The notes: a model not told the origin generated them from the sequence alone. DNA of 64,000 bases from Exiguobacterium qingdaonense (GCF_018617855.1 NZ_JACSKY010000002.1:186001-250000); one strand, 5' to 3'. Positions 44,801 through 53,194 are shown, counted from the first letter of the stretch. A program made the numbers and translations.

Positions 44801-44985
44801 GGGAAAGGGTATGGGATATTGTAAAATTTGTAACGACACAGTTGATTTTTTATTAAAAAAGGGGTAAGATTTGGACTTGATACTAGACATGTACTGTTTA
44901 ATCCGAATTGTACAATGTGTGAACAAATAAAAATATATTGGCTAAAAAAACACGCCGAAAACTGAAAAGAGGAGGAGACCGTCAG

Positions 44986-46902
44986 ATGAATTCATCTCAA
45001 CGCTTCTCGAAGTTATCAACGAGACTGAATGATACGGTCCGCGCTTCGTTTCAAGAATATCGTCTATTTTGGATTTTTACGTTATTGCTTTGGACGAAGA
45101 CGTATATCGTCTATCAATTTTTCTTTGACATTCCGATTGAAAATACCGCACAGGCCTTTATCCTACTGATTAGCCCGATCAGTTCGACATTGTTCCTATT
45201 CGCTTTCCATTTCTTCTTTAAAGGGAACAAGCAAAAGTGGGTGCTTTACACGCTCTACGCGATCGCATCTTTCATCCTATTCGCAGATGCCGTGTATTAT
45301 CGGGAATTCACGGACTATTTGACGATGCCGGTCATTATGCAACCTTCGAATATGGAGACGTTATCGACGTCATTCACTTCACTTCTTGAGTGGAAAGATT
45401 TAATTATTTTGGGTGATGTGTTCGTCTTGCCGTTTATCTTATGGCGGATGAACATGAGAGAGAACGCCGCGTCGCACCGACGTGCCCTCGTGACATTCGT
45501 TGCAGCTGTTTCGGTGTTCTTGTTCAACCTTTCATTGGCCGAAACAGAACGTCCTGAACTGTTGACGCGCTCGTTCGACCGTGAATTGTTAGTGAAAAAC
45601 ATTGGAACATTTAACTTCCACGTGTACGATGCAATGCTTCAAACAAAAACGTCTGCTCAAAAGGCGATGGCTGATGAATCTGAGCTTGCTACGATTGAGC
45701 AGTTTTCTCGACAGAACTATGCCGCACCGAATCCTGATTTGTTCGGTAAGTACAAAGGGAAAAACGTGATTGCGATTTCATTCGAATCCGCCCAAAACTT
45801 TACGCACAACATGAAGGCACCGAATGGAGAGTATATTACCCCAAACTTGAACAAACTGATTGAAGAGTCTCACTACTGGCCGAACTATTACCATACAGTC
45901 GGTCAAGGGAAGACATCGGATGCGGAGTTTGCGCTCGATAACGCACTATACGGACTGCCTCGTGGTGCCGTATACTTCACAAATGCGGACAATGAGTATC
46001 AAGCGCTCCCTGAAATCATCAAGGAAGACAACTATTACTCTGCCGTGTTCCATGCAAACAACAAGTCATTCTGGAATCGCGATCAAATGTATAAAAATGT
46101 TGGGGTCGACAAATTCTTTGACGAGAAGAGTTATGACCTCGGAAATCCAGAGGATATGACGGAGTGGGGACTACTCGATGACAGCTTCTTCGAGCAATCG
46201 ATTCCGATGCTTCAAGAGTTACCAGAACCTTATTTTGCAAAATTCATCACGTTGACGAACCACTTCCCGTACACGATGCCGAGTGAAGACTATGAGCTCG
46301 TACCAAAATTCGAGACAAGTTCGACGACGTTGAATAATTTCCCTCAGGCGCTAGCCTATCAAGATTATGCCCTCGGACTGTTCATTGAACAGTTGAAAGA
46401 GAACGACATGTGGGACGATACCATTTTCATTGTTTACGGCGATCACTATGGTATTTCAACGAACCACAACAACGCGATGGCAGAGTTGCTCGGGAAAGAA
46501 GAATTGACACCTTTCGATGTGGCGAAATTGCAACAAGTTCCATTTGCGATTCATTTGCCAGGTCAAGAAAAAGGGGAAGTTCATGAAACGATTGGTAGCC
46601 ATATCGACATGAAACCGACAATCTTGCATTTGCTCGGGATCGATACATCGGATACAATCGGCTTCGGAAATGATTTATTCTCTGAAAACCGAAATAGTCG
46701 TGCGATCTTCCGTGATGGCACGGTCGTGACGGATGAATATGTTTGGACACAATCGACATGTTATAATGCGACTTCCGGTGAGGTTGTAGAAGATACATCG
46801 TTATGTGGTCCGATCACAGAGGAAGCGGAAAATATCTTGCAAATGAACGATGACTTGATTTACTCCGATTTGCTCCGTTTCAAAGAACAAACTGAAGAAT
46901 AA
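44986..46902 (+). CDS. ltaS: Lipoteichoic acid synthase family protein
   Basis: Polymerises glycerol phosphate from phosphatidylglycerol outside the membrane. The 638-aa protein has five N-terminal helices (to about residue 185) and an extracellular sulfatase-like domain with E267 (SFESAQ), nucleophile T310 (GQGKTSDAEF) and the metal motif YGDHYG. A TTG at 44938 opens the frame earlier but lacks a ribosome site; the ATG at 44986 follows GAGGAGGAG. B. subtilis yqgS sits at this place; which paralogue role (LtaS, YfnI, YqgS or primase YvgJ) applies cannot be decided here. Confidence 0.92.
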   Translation: MNSSQRFSKLSTRLNDTVRASFQEYRLFWIFTLLLWTKTYIVYQFFFDIPIENTAQAFILLISPISSTLFLFAFHFFFKGNKQKWVLYTLYAIASFILFADAVYYREFTDYLTMPVIMQPSNMETLSTSFTSLLEWKDLIILGDVFVLPFILWRMNMRENAASHRRALVTFVAAVSVFLFNLSLAETERPELLTRSFDRELLVKNIGTFNFHVYDAMLQTKTSAQKAMADESELATIEQFSRQNYAAPNPDLFGKYKGKNVIAISFESAQNFTHNMKAPNGEYITPNLNKLIEESHYWPNYYHTVGQGKTSDAEFALDNALYGLPRGAVYFTNADNEYQALPEIIKEDNYYSAVFHANNKSFWNRDQMYKNVGVDKFFDEKSYDLGNPEDMTEWGLLDDSFFEQSIPMLQELPEPYFAKFITLTNHFPYTMPSEDYELVPKFETSSTTLNNFPQALAYQDYALGLFIEQLKENDMWDDTIFIVYGDHYGISTNHNNAMAELLGKEELTPFDVAKLQQVPFAIHLPGQEKGEVHETIGSHIDMKPTILHLLGIDTSDTIGFGNDLFSENRNSRAIFRDGTVVTDEYVWTQSTCYNATSGEVVEDTSLCGPITEEAENILQMNDDLIYSDLLRFKEQTEE

Positions 46903-46907
46903 AGAGT

Positions 46908-46942
46908 ACGGACCAAATCATCAATTGATTCGGTCCGTTTTT
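46908..46942 (+). terminator. Terminator after ltaS
   Basis: ACGGACC (46908-46914) pairs with GGTCCGT (46932-46938) around an inner AATCA/TGATT stem, then five Ts. Confidence 0.88.
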
Positions 46943-46974
46943 GTGTGGCACAAGACATGGATATGAAGACATAG

Positions 46975-46995
46975 AAAAAGCGACCGAAGTCGCTT
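46975..46995 (-). terminator. Terminator of the DUF2759-like gene (minus strand)
   Basis: On the minus strand AGCGAC-TTCG-GTCGCT is followed by TTTTT: a compact stem with a UUCG tetraloop. Confidence 0.85.
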
Positions 46996-47017
46996 GATGA
47001 TTGCGTGATGCAAATCC

Positions 47018-47197
47018 TTAACCTGGAATTCCGCCATAAATCAATGTGGCAATCCCGAAAAATCCGAAAACGAGTACAGTTAGACCTGCAAAGACGAGCG
47101 GAAAGAATTGGCGTTTTTGGAATGAACGAATCATTCCCCACACTGCCACAATCGCGACGATGACGGAAATCCATCCGAACGGTTCATACAAATGCAT
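47018..47197 (-). CDS. Small membrane protein, DUF2759-like (YqgW)
   Basis: A 59-aa minus-strand gene. The product has two hydrophobic helices (about 9-22 and 34-54) separated by a basic turn (RSFQKRQ). Size, topology and position between ltaS and the yqgX homologue suggest the DUF2759/YqgW family. GGGGG lies eight bases upstream of the ATG. Function unknown. Confidence 0.75.
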   Translation of the reverse strand: MHLYEPFGWISVIVAIVAVWGMIRSFQKRQFFPLVFAGLTVLVFGFFGIATLIYGGIPG

Positions 47198-47297
47198 GAC
47201 GAGTTCCCCCTTTAATTATACGTCATGAAATTCATAAAAATTTCACTGAAATATCATTATTATTTTATCCGATTATTGAGGCGCTGTCGAGCATAGG

Positions 47298-47326
47298 TTG
47301 ACATCGATACAATTTTGCCACAATAT
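47298..47326 (+). promoter_or_regulatory. Promoter of the MBL-fold hydrolase gene
   Basis: TTGACA (47298-47303), a 17-base spacer, CAATAT (47321-47326). Confidence 0.55.
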
Positions 47327-47353
47327 TGTTTTGAACGAGGAGGGATGGAGTAT

Positions 47354-47971
47354 ATGCAATTAAAGAAGATTACGTCAGGCTTGGCTCAAGAAAATGGATA
47401 TGTGCTTGAAAAGGACGGGACTGTCGTCGTGATTGACCCGGGTACGGATGATGCGAGGTTTTTCGAAGTCATCGACCGTTTCGGTGCACCCTCTGCCATC
47501 CTGTTGACCCATGCGCATTTTGATCACATCGGAGGAATCGATGCACTCCGCGAGCGCTACCAAATACCGGTATACGTACATCGTCTTGAAGCCGATTGGT
47601 TGACGGATGGTGAAAAAAACGGGGCTGCTGCATTCCAATTACCGTTGTCCGCCATGAAACCGGCAGAAAAAACATATGAGGGCGATACGTTGGAAATTGG
47701 GCAGATCACGTTCAAACTGCATCACACGCCCGGACATTCTCCAGGTAGTGTCGTCTTGTACATGCCGGATGATGAGATTGCGTTTTGTGGTGATTTGATT
47801 TTTAAACGATCTGTCGGAAGAACTGATTTATACGGTGGAGACCAACCGACGCTGATGGGGTCAATCGACCGAATGAAACAGATCCTCCCGGATTCAACGG
47901 TTCTTTACTCAGGTCATGGTCCGGAGACGACGTTAAAAGATGAGAAGCTAGAAAATCCGTTCTTTCGGTAA
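47354..47971 (+). CDS. MBL-fold metallo-hydrolase (YqgX/glyoxalase-II-like)
   Basis: 205 aa. Contains the metallo-beta-lactamase signature THAHFDHIGG (about 54-63), a second histidine in HTPGHSPGS, the bridging aspartate in FCGDLIF, and a C-terminal SGHGPETTL. This is the hydroxyacylglutathione-hydrolase-like subgroup, so a thioester substrate (perhaps a bacillithiol conjugate) is plausible but unproven. The ATG at 47354 is nine bases from GAGGAGGG; an ATG at 47345 abuts it. Confidence 0.88.
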   Translation: MQLKKITSGLAQENGYVLEKDGTVVVIDPGTDDARFFEVIDRFGAPSAILLTHAHFDHIGGIDALRERYQIPVYVHRLEADWLTDGEKNGAAAFQLPLSAMKPAEKTYEGDTLEIGQITFKLHHTPGHSPGSVVLYMPDDEIAFCGDLIFKRSVGRTDLYGGDQPTLMGSIDRMKQILPDSTVLYSGHGPETTLKDEKLENPFFR

Positions 47972-47972
47972 T

Positions 47973-48006
47973 AAAAAAGATTGTCTCGCGTGAGACAATC
48001 TTTTTT
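47973..48006. terminator. Bidirectional terminator
   Basis: Perfect 15-bp arms (47973-47987 and 47992-48006) around GCGT, with A6 and T6 ends. Shared by the MBL gene and the converging DUF2626 gene. Confidence 0.95.
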
Positions 48007-48268
48007 ACATTTGAAAATTGCTCCAATACGTAAAGACGACGAAGAATACTGTCAAATACGCACCGAAAACATATACATACGTTTTTTCTGTAAGCTTTAA
48101 GTAACCAAGAGCAACGAAGAAAATCGTTTGTGCCAAGAAGACAAGCCCCATAACGATGAAGTCGCCGGTATGCTCACTACTACTTTGGTCGCCACCCAGT
48201 GCGCCTACGAAAGCAAGTGCCGCCACTAGCCCGGTCCAAAAGCCTAGGACACGAAACATTCTTGCCAT
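48005..48268 (-). CDS. DUF2626 family membrane protein (YqgY)
   Basis: 87 aa with three predicted membrane helices; the opening MARMFRVLGFWTG and the LAQTIFFVALGYLKLTEKTYVYVFGAY-type core match YqgY of Bacilli (quoted here from memory). A serine-rich polar loop near residue 28 (GGDQSSSEHTG) is longer than I expect. GGGGGG lies upstream of the ATG. Function unknown. Divergent from the mgsR-like gene. Confidence 0.85.
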   Translation of the reverse strand: MARMFRVLGFWTGLVAALAFVGALGGDQSSSEHTGDFIVMGLVFLAQTIFFVALGYLKLTEKTYVYVFGAYLTVFFVVFTYWSNFQM

Positions 48269-48400
48269 GTTAATCCCCCCATACGTGCATTATTCCATTC
48301 TCATTCACTATTTTACCAACACAATCGAAAAAATGCTATGAAAACGTGAGAATTGAGCAAAATAATCGTGAAAAATATGTGAAATTACCGTAAATCATAA

Positions 48401-48443
48401 AGTTGTACAATTTTTATAAAAAAGTTGCACAAAAGTTGTACAT
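48401..48443 (+). repeat. Three AGTTGTACAA-type direct repeats upstream of mgsR
   Basis: AGTTGTACAA (48401-48410), AGTTGCACAA (48423-48432) and AGTTGTACAT (48434-48443) start 22 and 11 bases apart, so they face the same side of the helix. The last copy overlaps the -35. Probably a regulator-binding array. Confidence 0.65.
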
Positions 48444-48465
48444 TATGGGTATAGAGATGTATAAT
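48436..48465 (+). promoter_or_regulatory. mgsR: Promoter of the mgsR-like gene
   Basis: TTGTAC (48436-48441), an 18-base spacer, TATAAT (48460-48465). Confidence 0.6.
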
Positions 48466-48518
48466 CAACTTATACAAATGGAACGAGATAAGAGTTGACC
48501 ATAAGGGAGGAACATAAC

Positions 48519-48905
48519 ATGTCATCAGAATTAATGTTTTACACGTATCCAAGCTGTACTTCTTGCCGTAAGACGAAAGCTTTTTTGCAGGAACAAGAAC
48601 TACAGGTGAGTGAGCGTCACATTTTTCGGGATGCGCCTACTGTCGACGAACTATTGAAATTGCTCGCAATTAGTGAGGAAGGCGTAGATTCCTTGCTTGC
48701 GACGAGAAGCCAGGCTTTTAAACAGCTCGATGTCGATGTCGAAGATTTGAAATTAAGCGAACTGCTCAAATTGATGAGTGAAAATCCAAAACTTTTGAAA
48801 CGTCCGATCATAACAGATGGAAAAGAAGTGATTGTCGGATATGACAAGGTCTCAATCGAGACGTATGCACGCCGCCACAAAACAGTTTCGGTTCAAGTTT
48901 CATAA
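48519..48905 (+). CDS. mgsR: Spx/MgsR-family transcriptional regulator
   Basis: ArsC-fold protein that binds the RNA polymerase alpha C-terminal domain and redirects transcription under stress. The 128-aa protein has the redox pair C13/C16 (PSCTSC), the RSQ-type motif (ATRSQAFK) and PKLLKRPIITDGKEVIVGYD. It is closer to B. subtilis MgsR (YqgZ) than to Spx in its N-terminus and location. ATG at 48519 follows AAGGGAGG. Followed by a terminator and then comG. Confidence 0.9.
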   Translation: MSSELMFYTYPSCTSCRKTKAFLQEQELQVSERHIFRDAPTVDELLKLLAISEEGVDSLLATRSQAFKQLDVDVEDLKLSELLKLMSENPKLLKRPIITDGKEVIVGYDKVSIETYARRHKTVSVQVS

Positions 48906-48908
48906 AAC

Positions 48909-48940
48909 AAGTCCACTTTTAACGTAGTGGGCTTTTTTTT
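48909..48940 (+). terminator. Terminator after mgsR
   Basis: AAGTCCACT pairs with AGTGGGCTT, followed by eight Ts. It ends 23 bases before the comGA start. Confidence 0.88.
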
Positions 48941-48963
48941 ATGCTTGTGTCGAGGTGATCAAG

Positions 48964-49770
48964 GTGAAGGAACTCATTGAAGAACTGATCGGCATGGCAC
49001 GTCAACTCGTTGCGAGTGATCTTCATTTCATACCCGACGCGCATCGGGTGAAAGTTCAAGTTCGATCTGCAACGAGATTGATTGAGCTTCAGTCGTTGGA
49101 GTTAAATCAATATGAACGGCTCACGTTTCATATGCGATACTGGTGTTCTTTACCTGAAACGAATCAACGCGTCCCCCAGTCCGGTGTTTATGAGTTAAAC
49201 CAAGACGTCATTCGAGTCACCTTTCTCCCTTCCTTTTCACAGACGTTGATGTCTTGGCGCATCCCTCATGAGACGTTTGAACTGCATCATCTGTTACGGC
49301 CACACGATGTAGAGCGCATTCGTGATGTGACTTCGAGCCGTCAAGGTCTTTTCTTTATCGGTGGTTCGACCGGGGCGGGTAAGACGACAGTGCTGTACGC
49401 TTTGTTGAACCAGTTGAAGCATGAACGTATCGTGACGATTGAAAATCCTCCTGAACAAATGATTGATGGGGTGATTCAATTGGAAGTGAATGCAAAGGCC
49501 GGACTAAGTCATCGGCATTTATTGAAAGAAACATTGCGTGCGGACCCCGATATCATCGTGATTGGGGAAGTTCGGACGGATGAAGAGCTGACAGTCGCAT
49601 ACGATGCCGCACTGAGCGGTCATTTGACAATCACCACATTTCATACGGGGTCCGTACAAGATGGAGAAAAACGATTAGAAAAATTGCTTGGAAGGTCATC
49701 CGTGGCAAGGCATTGGTGTGTGCTGACTCGAGGCGAGGAGGTGACTTGCGAGTGGTCAACAGTCCTGTGA
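48964..49770 (+). CDS. comGA: Competence pilus assembly ATPase ComGA
   Basis: Hexameric secretion ATPase that powers assembly of the DNA-uptake pseudopilus. The 268-aa protein has the N-terminal domain, Walker A GSTGAGKT (134-141), the Asp box (TIENPPEQ), Walker B region (ADPDIIVIGEVR) and His box (TTFHTGS). It stops soon after, about 85-90 residues shorter than B. subtilis ComGA as I remember it, so the C-terminal segment is missing or replaced. GTG at 48964 follows GAGGTGATC; a GTG three codons earlier overlaps that site. Overlaps comGB by 19 bases. Confidence 0.92.
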   Translation: MKELIEELIGMARQLVASDLHFIPDAHRVKVQVRSATRLIELQSLELNQYERLTFHMRYWCSLPETNQRVPQSGVYELNQDVIRVTFLPSFSQTLMSWRIPHETFELHHLLRPHDVERIRDVTSSRQGLFFIGGSTGAGKTTVLYALLNQLKHERIVTIENPPEQMIDGVIQLEVNAKAGLSHRHLLKETLRADPDIIVIGEVRTDEELTVAYDAALSGHLTITTFHTGSVQDGEKRLEKLLGRSSVARHWCVLTRGEEVTCEWSTVL

Positions 49771-50729
49771 ATACGTCGATTCGACTGATCCATCGCTTTC
49801 TTCGCCTACAGTCTAGAGGCGTCTCGTTAAAAGCGACGATGGGAACGCTTGAGTTTCACGAGAAAGGGAAGCTGAAAGACAGTGTCCGACGCATGACGGC
49901 ATTACTCGAGGCAGGCACAAGTCTCCCTAGCGTATTTTCTGTCATCGTCACGAATCGTCACATGCAAGAGGTTTTACATACAGCTGATCGAAGCGGGCGA
50001 TTTATGGACGGGTTGACTCAAGTCGTTTTAGTGCTAGAGATGCGTCAGCGCTTAAAAGAGGAACTGACGCGTCTCGTTCGTTATCCATTAATCATATTTT
50101 TCTTTCTCCTTTTGTTAGGGATGATTTATGCTCTATACATTTTTCCGAAACTGATGGGGATGGTCGATGTTTACTCGGGTGAAGGAGTGACATCAATCCT
50201 GTTATCCCCTTGGTTCTTTCCGTCACTGTTTTGCTTAGTCGTCATGTTTGTCATGCTTCTATATTGGTTTCATCGTCGAGGAGGCGAGCTTCCCTTTTAT
50301 ATATGGAAGAGAGGGAAGAGGCTATACATGACTTACTTCTTTGTAAGTGAGCTCTCGTTACTTCAAAAGACAGAAACGAACATTAGGCAAATCATCAGCC
50401 GTTTAGCAGAGGAAGAGGGGGAGATGGCCGAGATGGCAAAACGGATACACCAACGTATGTCCGATGGGGAAGGAATCGAGACAGCGACGAGATGCGAGCC
50501 GTTCATCGATCATGAGGTCGTCAGTCTATTAGGTGTCGGGGCGATGAGTGGTGAACTAGGGGAGTTGATGTCTCTTCACCGAGAACTTGTGTTTGAAGAG
50601 ATGGAACAGTACAGTCGAGATTTGATTGAAAAGGTAGAACCGATGTTATACGGATTCCTTAGTGTGATGATTGCGCTTTTATTTTACACGTTGTATTTAC
50701 CGGTCCAACTCATTATGAATCAATTGTGA
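49752..50729 (+). CDS. comGB: Competence pseudopilus membrane protein ComGB
   Basis: Polytopic GspF/PilC-family platform protein for the competence pilus. The 325-aa protein has a duplicated cytoplasmic helical domain (about 20-110 and 200-290) and three membrane segments (about 112-135, 153-178 and 298-320). Start GTG at 49752 lies eight bases after AGGAGGTGA; a TTG two codons earlier is too close. Standard place after comGA. Confidence 0.92.
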   Translation: MVNSPVNTSIRLIHRFLRLQSRGVSLKATMGTLEFHEKGKLKDSVRRMTALLEAGTSLPSVFSVIVTNRHMQEVLHTADRSGRFMDGLTQVVLVLEMRQRLKEELTRLVRYPLIIFFFLLLLGMIYALYIFPKLMGMVDVYSGEGVTSILLSPWFFPSLFCLVVMFVMLLYWFHRRGGELPFYIWKRGKRLYMTYFFVSELSLLQKTETNIRQIISRLAEEEGEMAEMAKRIHQRMSDGEGIETATRCEPFIDHEVVSLLGVGAMSGELGELMSLHRELVFEEMEQYSRDLIEKVEPMLYGFLSVMIALLFYTLYLPVQLIMNQL

Positions 50730-50743
50730 AAGGGGATAATGAA

Positions 50744-51043
50744 ATGAAAGAAGAAGGATTCACTCTCGTTGAGATGGCTGCGGTTCTATTGATTATATCG
50801 GTCCTTCTATTGTTGCTTGTCCCGTCTTTGACGGACGGAAAATCTCGGGCGGACCAGGTGAGTTGTGAAGGCAGTGTACGCATCGTCGAATCAGAAATCA
50901 ATTTACACTATGCGGAACATAAAGCCTATCCGACTACGTTAGAGGCAATCAATCGTGCCTCTCTTTCAGACCCTCTCGTATATAGCTGCCAATCTTCATC
51001 CTATACATACTCACCGATTGATGGATCATTAAAAAAACGATGA
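50744..51043 (+). CDS. comGC: Major pseudopilin ComGC
   Basis: Major subunit of the competence pseudopilus. The 99-aa prepilin has a short charged leader ending in G (MKEEG) and then FTLVEMAAVLLIISVLLLLL, the type IV prepilin signature with E5 and a hydrophobic helix. The prepilin peptidase ComC (not in the window) would cut after the glycine and methylate the phenylalanine. Two cysteines (about 47 and 85) could form the known disulfide. AAAGGGGAT precedes the ATG. Four-base overlap with comGD. Confidence 0.94.
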   Translation: MKEEGFTLVEMAAVLLIISVLLLLLVPSLTDGKSRADQVSCEGSVRIVESEINLHYAEHKAYPTTLEAINRASLSDPLVYSCQSSSYTYSPIDGSLKKR

Positions 51044-51471
51044 GGGGGTACACAATCATTGAAATGACATGGGTCCTTGTCATTTTATCGTTTTTGATTT
51101 TGATTTGTGCGCCACTCGTAAAGCCGTTCGAACGATTAGAACTATACGATTTCACGGATTCACTAGTCTCGAACATTCAGGAAGCGGGACAATATCCTTA
51201 CATTTCAGAAGATGGGGGCTGTGTCCCTAAATTGATTTGGGTCTCCAAACAGCAGACGTATTTGATCGTATGTGGGAGAGACGTGATTCGAGAGGTTGAC
51301 GTCCCGAAAGGTATCAAGGTATATCTTCCGACATATAACACGTTGACGTTCTCACAAACGACCGCATCCTACGCAGGGCAATGGAAGTTTGAAAGCGGGA
51401 AAGTTTCAGTTACGCTCAAGTTTCGAATCGGCACGTACGAACCGGAGGTGATCGTTCGTGAAAACGGATGA
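51040..51471 (+). CDS. comGD: Minor pseudopilin ComGD
   Basis: 143 aa. The leader is only MRG, followed by YTIIEMTWVLVILSFLIL, a prepilin-type helix with E5. The body carries a cysteine pair near 61 and 78. Needed for pseudopilus assembly in B. subtilis. Linked by ATGA to comGC. Confidence 0.88.
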   Translation: MRGYTIIEMTWVLVILSFLILICAPLVKPFERLELYDFTDSLVSNIQEAGQYPYISEDGGCVPKLIWVSKQQTYLIVCGRDVIREVDVPKGIKVYLPTYNTLTFSQTTASYAGQWKFESGKVSVTLKFRIGTYEPEVIVRENG

Positions 51472-51694
51472 AACGGGCTATTCTTTATGGGAACTGAGTG
51501 TCAGTATGGCAGTCGTGATGGGGTGGATTTTCATTTTGACATCGTTTGTCGTTCAAGGGAACGAACGGATGGACCGTATGAGGGAAACGCTGTTCATCTA
51601 TGAACGATTACAAGGAGAGGTGCTGCTTGAAGCGGATCAACCGACTGGTCAGGAACAAGTGTGTGACCGGGGATTCTGTTTGCCGACGTTGTGA
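51458..51694 (+). CDS. comGE: Minor pseudopilin ComGE
   Basis: 78 aa. MKTDETG leader followed by YSLWELSVSMAVVMGWIFIL, a prepilin-like helix. Two cysteines near the C-terminus (about 68 and 73). Shorter than B. subtilis ComGE. GTG start behind GGAGGTGATC. Identity is based mainly on operon order and the prepilin helix. Confidence 0.8.
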   Translation: MKTDETGYSLWELSVSMAVVMGWIFILTSFVVQGNERMDRMRETLFIYERLQGEVLLEADQPTGQEQVCDRGFCLPTL

Positions 51695-52124
51695 CCCGGG
51701 ATTCACGATGGTCGAAATGACGGTAGTATTACTCATCCTGCCACTGTTTCTGTTGTTATTAGCTGAACTGCTTACGCTCGGTCAACTTCTTTATGAACAA
51801 CCGAAGCAAAATCATCATACGACACCCCAATTGATTGTGCGACGTTTGATGAACAGTGAGAATTGTCGGGTAGAAGATGGACGTTTACGAGGAGACTTTA
51901 TCAAATCTGAAGGAGAGAGATGGTCGTGGACGATTAAACAGTTGAATGGAAATTTGGTCATGGTTGGGGACGAGGGAGGGAACTTATTATTTTTAAGAGG
52001 AATCGACCAGTATCGTGTCGAAACGGTCGGAAAGGGGTTCAAGATCTCATGGGCCGACCCAACGTTCAAAAGAGAGCGACACGTCACTTGTATGAGCGTG
52101 GCTTCTTCCTCGTCGTCACCTTGA
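51627..52124 (+). CDS. comGF: Minor pseudopilin ComGF
   Basis: 165 aa from a TTG nine bases after AAGGAG. The protein has an unusually long leader (about 24 residues, with C14, C20 and C23) ending DPG, then FTMVEMTVVLLILPLFLLLL with the prepilin E5. The body matches the ComGF layout (LYEQPKQ ... LIVRRLMNSENCRVEDGRLRGDF). Overlaps comGE by 68 bases, an extreme nested arrangement. Confidence 0.85.
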   Translation: MKRINRLVRNKCVTGDSVCRRCDPGFTMVEMTVVLLILPLFLLLLAELLTLGQLLYEQPKQNHHTTPQLIVRRLMNSENCRVEDGRLRGDFIKSEGERWSWTIKQLNGNLVMVGDEGGNLLFLRGIDQYRVETVGKGFKISWADPTFKRERHVTCMSVASSSSSP

Positions 52125-52387
52125 TGATTGTCGTTTGGTTACTTGGTGCCGCGTTATTTTGGTATACTGATATGGAACGAACGATAAGGCGGATCTCGGA
52201 AGAAGTTTTAGCCATTCGTTTTGAAGCCCATTTGTTACTTGCGAAAGAGCGCTGTAGCGATCGGCCGTTGACGCTAAATAAGCCAACTGGTACGGTGACG
52301 TGTCGACCGATTGCACCGAATCGCACTGAAGTAGAGACGGTGTTAACGACTGGTGAACGACATAAAGAGGTGATTGCTTATGAATGA
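52049..52387 (+). CDS. comGG: Probable ComGG
   Basis: 112 aa from ATG at 52049, which lies 11 bases after AAAGGGG; a TTG at 52088 would give MYERGFFLVVTLMIVVWLLG, closer to ComGG of B. subtilis, but has no ribosome site. One N-terminal hydrophobic helix lacking the prepilin E5, as is typical of ComGG, then a short polar domain with two cysteines (C68 and C84 on the longer start). Overlaps comGF and, by eight bases, aroK. Confidence 0.75.
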   Translation: MGRPNVQKRATRHLYERGFFLVVTLMIVVWLLGAALFWYTDMERTIRRISEEVLAIRFEAHLLLAKERCSDRPLTLNKPTGTVTCRPIAPNRTEVETVLTTGERHKEVIAYE

Positions 52388-52868
52388 CAACTCGTTTTAC
52401 ATCGTGGGATTTATGGGTACAGGTAAGTCTACCTTGTTTTCTTTCCTAAAAGAATCTGGTGAAGTAGTCGATCTTGATGCCGTGATCGAATCTATGACGA
52501 GGATGGATATCGCTACATATTTCGACCGTTATGGAGAAACGGCATTTCGAGACGCTGAAACAGAGGCGTTACAACAAGTTTCCGCTGACTACATCCTGAC
52601 AGGGGGCGGGATCGTCGAACGTTGTGAGAATATACGTTGGATGCGTGAACATGGAACGGTAATTCATTTGAATCTACCGTTTGACGAGTGTTGGGAACGC
52701 ATCAGGGACTCTGCCCGACCGCTCGTGAAAAAAGGGCGGGCGGAAGTTCGGACGTTGTTTGAACGACGCGACAGGTTGTACCGGGAAGCGGACGTGTCCA
52801 TCGACGCTTCTAGAACGCCTCAAGACATTGCTTCGCACATCATCCGTTTAAAGGAGGGGAGAGCATGA
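52380..52868 (+). CDS. aroK: Shikimate kinase
   Basis: Phosphorylates shikimate for chorismate and aromatic amino acid synthesis. The 162-aa protein has the P-loop GFMGTGKST (11-19), DLDAVIE, the GGGIV motif and the lid region RDSARPLVKKG. ATG at 52380 overlaps the end of comGG by eight bases with AAAGAGGTGAT upstream, so it is the last metabolic passenger of the competence operon. Confidence 0.92.
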   Translation: MNDNSFYIVGFMGTGKSTLFSFLKESGEVVDLDAVIESMTRMDIATYFDRYGETAFRDAETEALQQVSADYILTGGGIVERCENIRWMREHGTVIHLNLPFDECWERIRDSARPLVKKGRAEVRTLFERRDRLYREADVSIDASRTPQDIASHIIRLKEGRA

Positions 52869-53194
52869 TTTGGATTAATCTCGCAATCATCGTATTGGCA
52901 TTGATCGGTCTCGGGGTATACGGCTTTCTTTTGTTTAAGAATCAGCTGAAGCCGGAATTTGGTCGATTGAATCGTTTGGTAGAACGGTTTAACATTCGGG
53001 CAGACGTGATCGGTCAACAGGTAAATGAGATCAAAGGACACGTGGACGCGGTCAATCGCTCGGTTACTCAAATTAAAGAGTTTGGGGTCAACGTGAAGAA
53101 TGAATCAGTCGAGTTGAAACAGGCCGCCGTAGACTTGACGCACGAAATCAAACGGACGGCTGGAATCGAACGTTCTGACGTTTCCACTAAGTAA
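52865..53194 (+). CDS. DUF948 domain membrane protein
   Basis: 109 aa. One N-terminal membrane helix (about 3-24), then a long amphipathic coiled-coil with repeated VNxxVxxI heptads. This is the DUF948 layout seen in general-stress proteins such as YtxG. ATGA overlap with aroK. Role unknown; possibly a membrane-tethered scaffold. Confidence 0.85.
   Translation: MIWINLAIIVLALIGLGVYGFLLFKNQLKPEFGRLNRLVERFNIRADVIGQQVNEIKGHVDAVNRSVTQIKEFGVNVKNESVELKQAAVDLTHEIKRTAGIERSDVSTK

Noticed and set aside
44938-44985. Earlier TTG start for ltaS
   Set aside because: There is no ribosome site before it, while GAGGAGGAG is well placed for the ATG at 44986.
48424-48452. SigB promoter for mgsR based on GGGTAT at 48447
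   Set aside because: No GTTTAA-like hexamer lies 12-15 bases upstream, whereas a SigA-type TTGTAC/TATAAT pair fits better.
48905-48963. ComK box (AAAA-N5-TTTT pairs) before comGA
   Set aside because: Only AAAA and TTTT with a nine-base gap is present, overlapping the mgsR terminator; the required paired motif is not seen.
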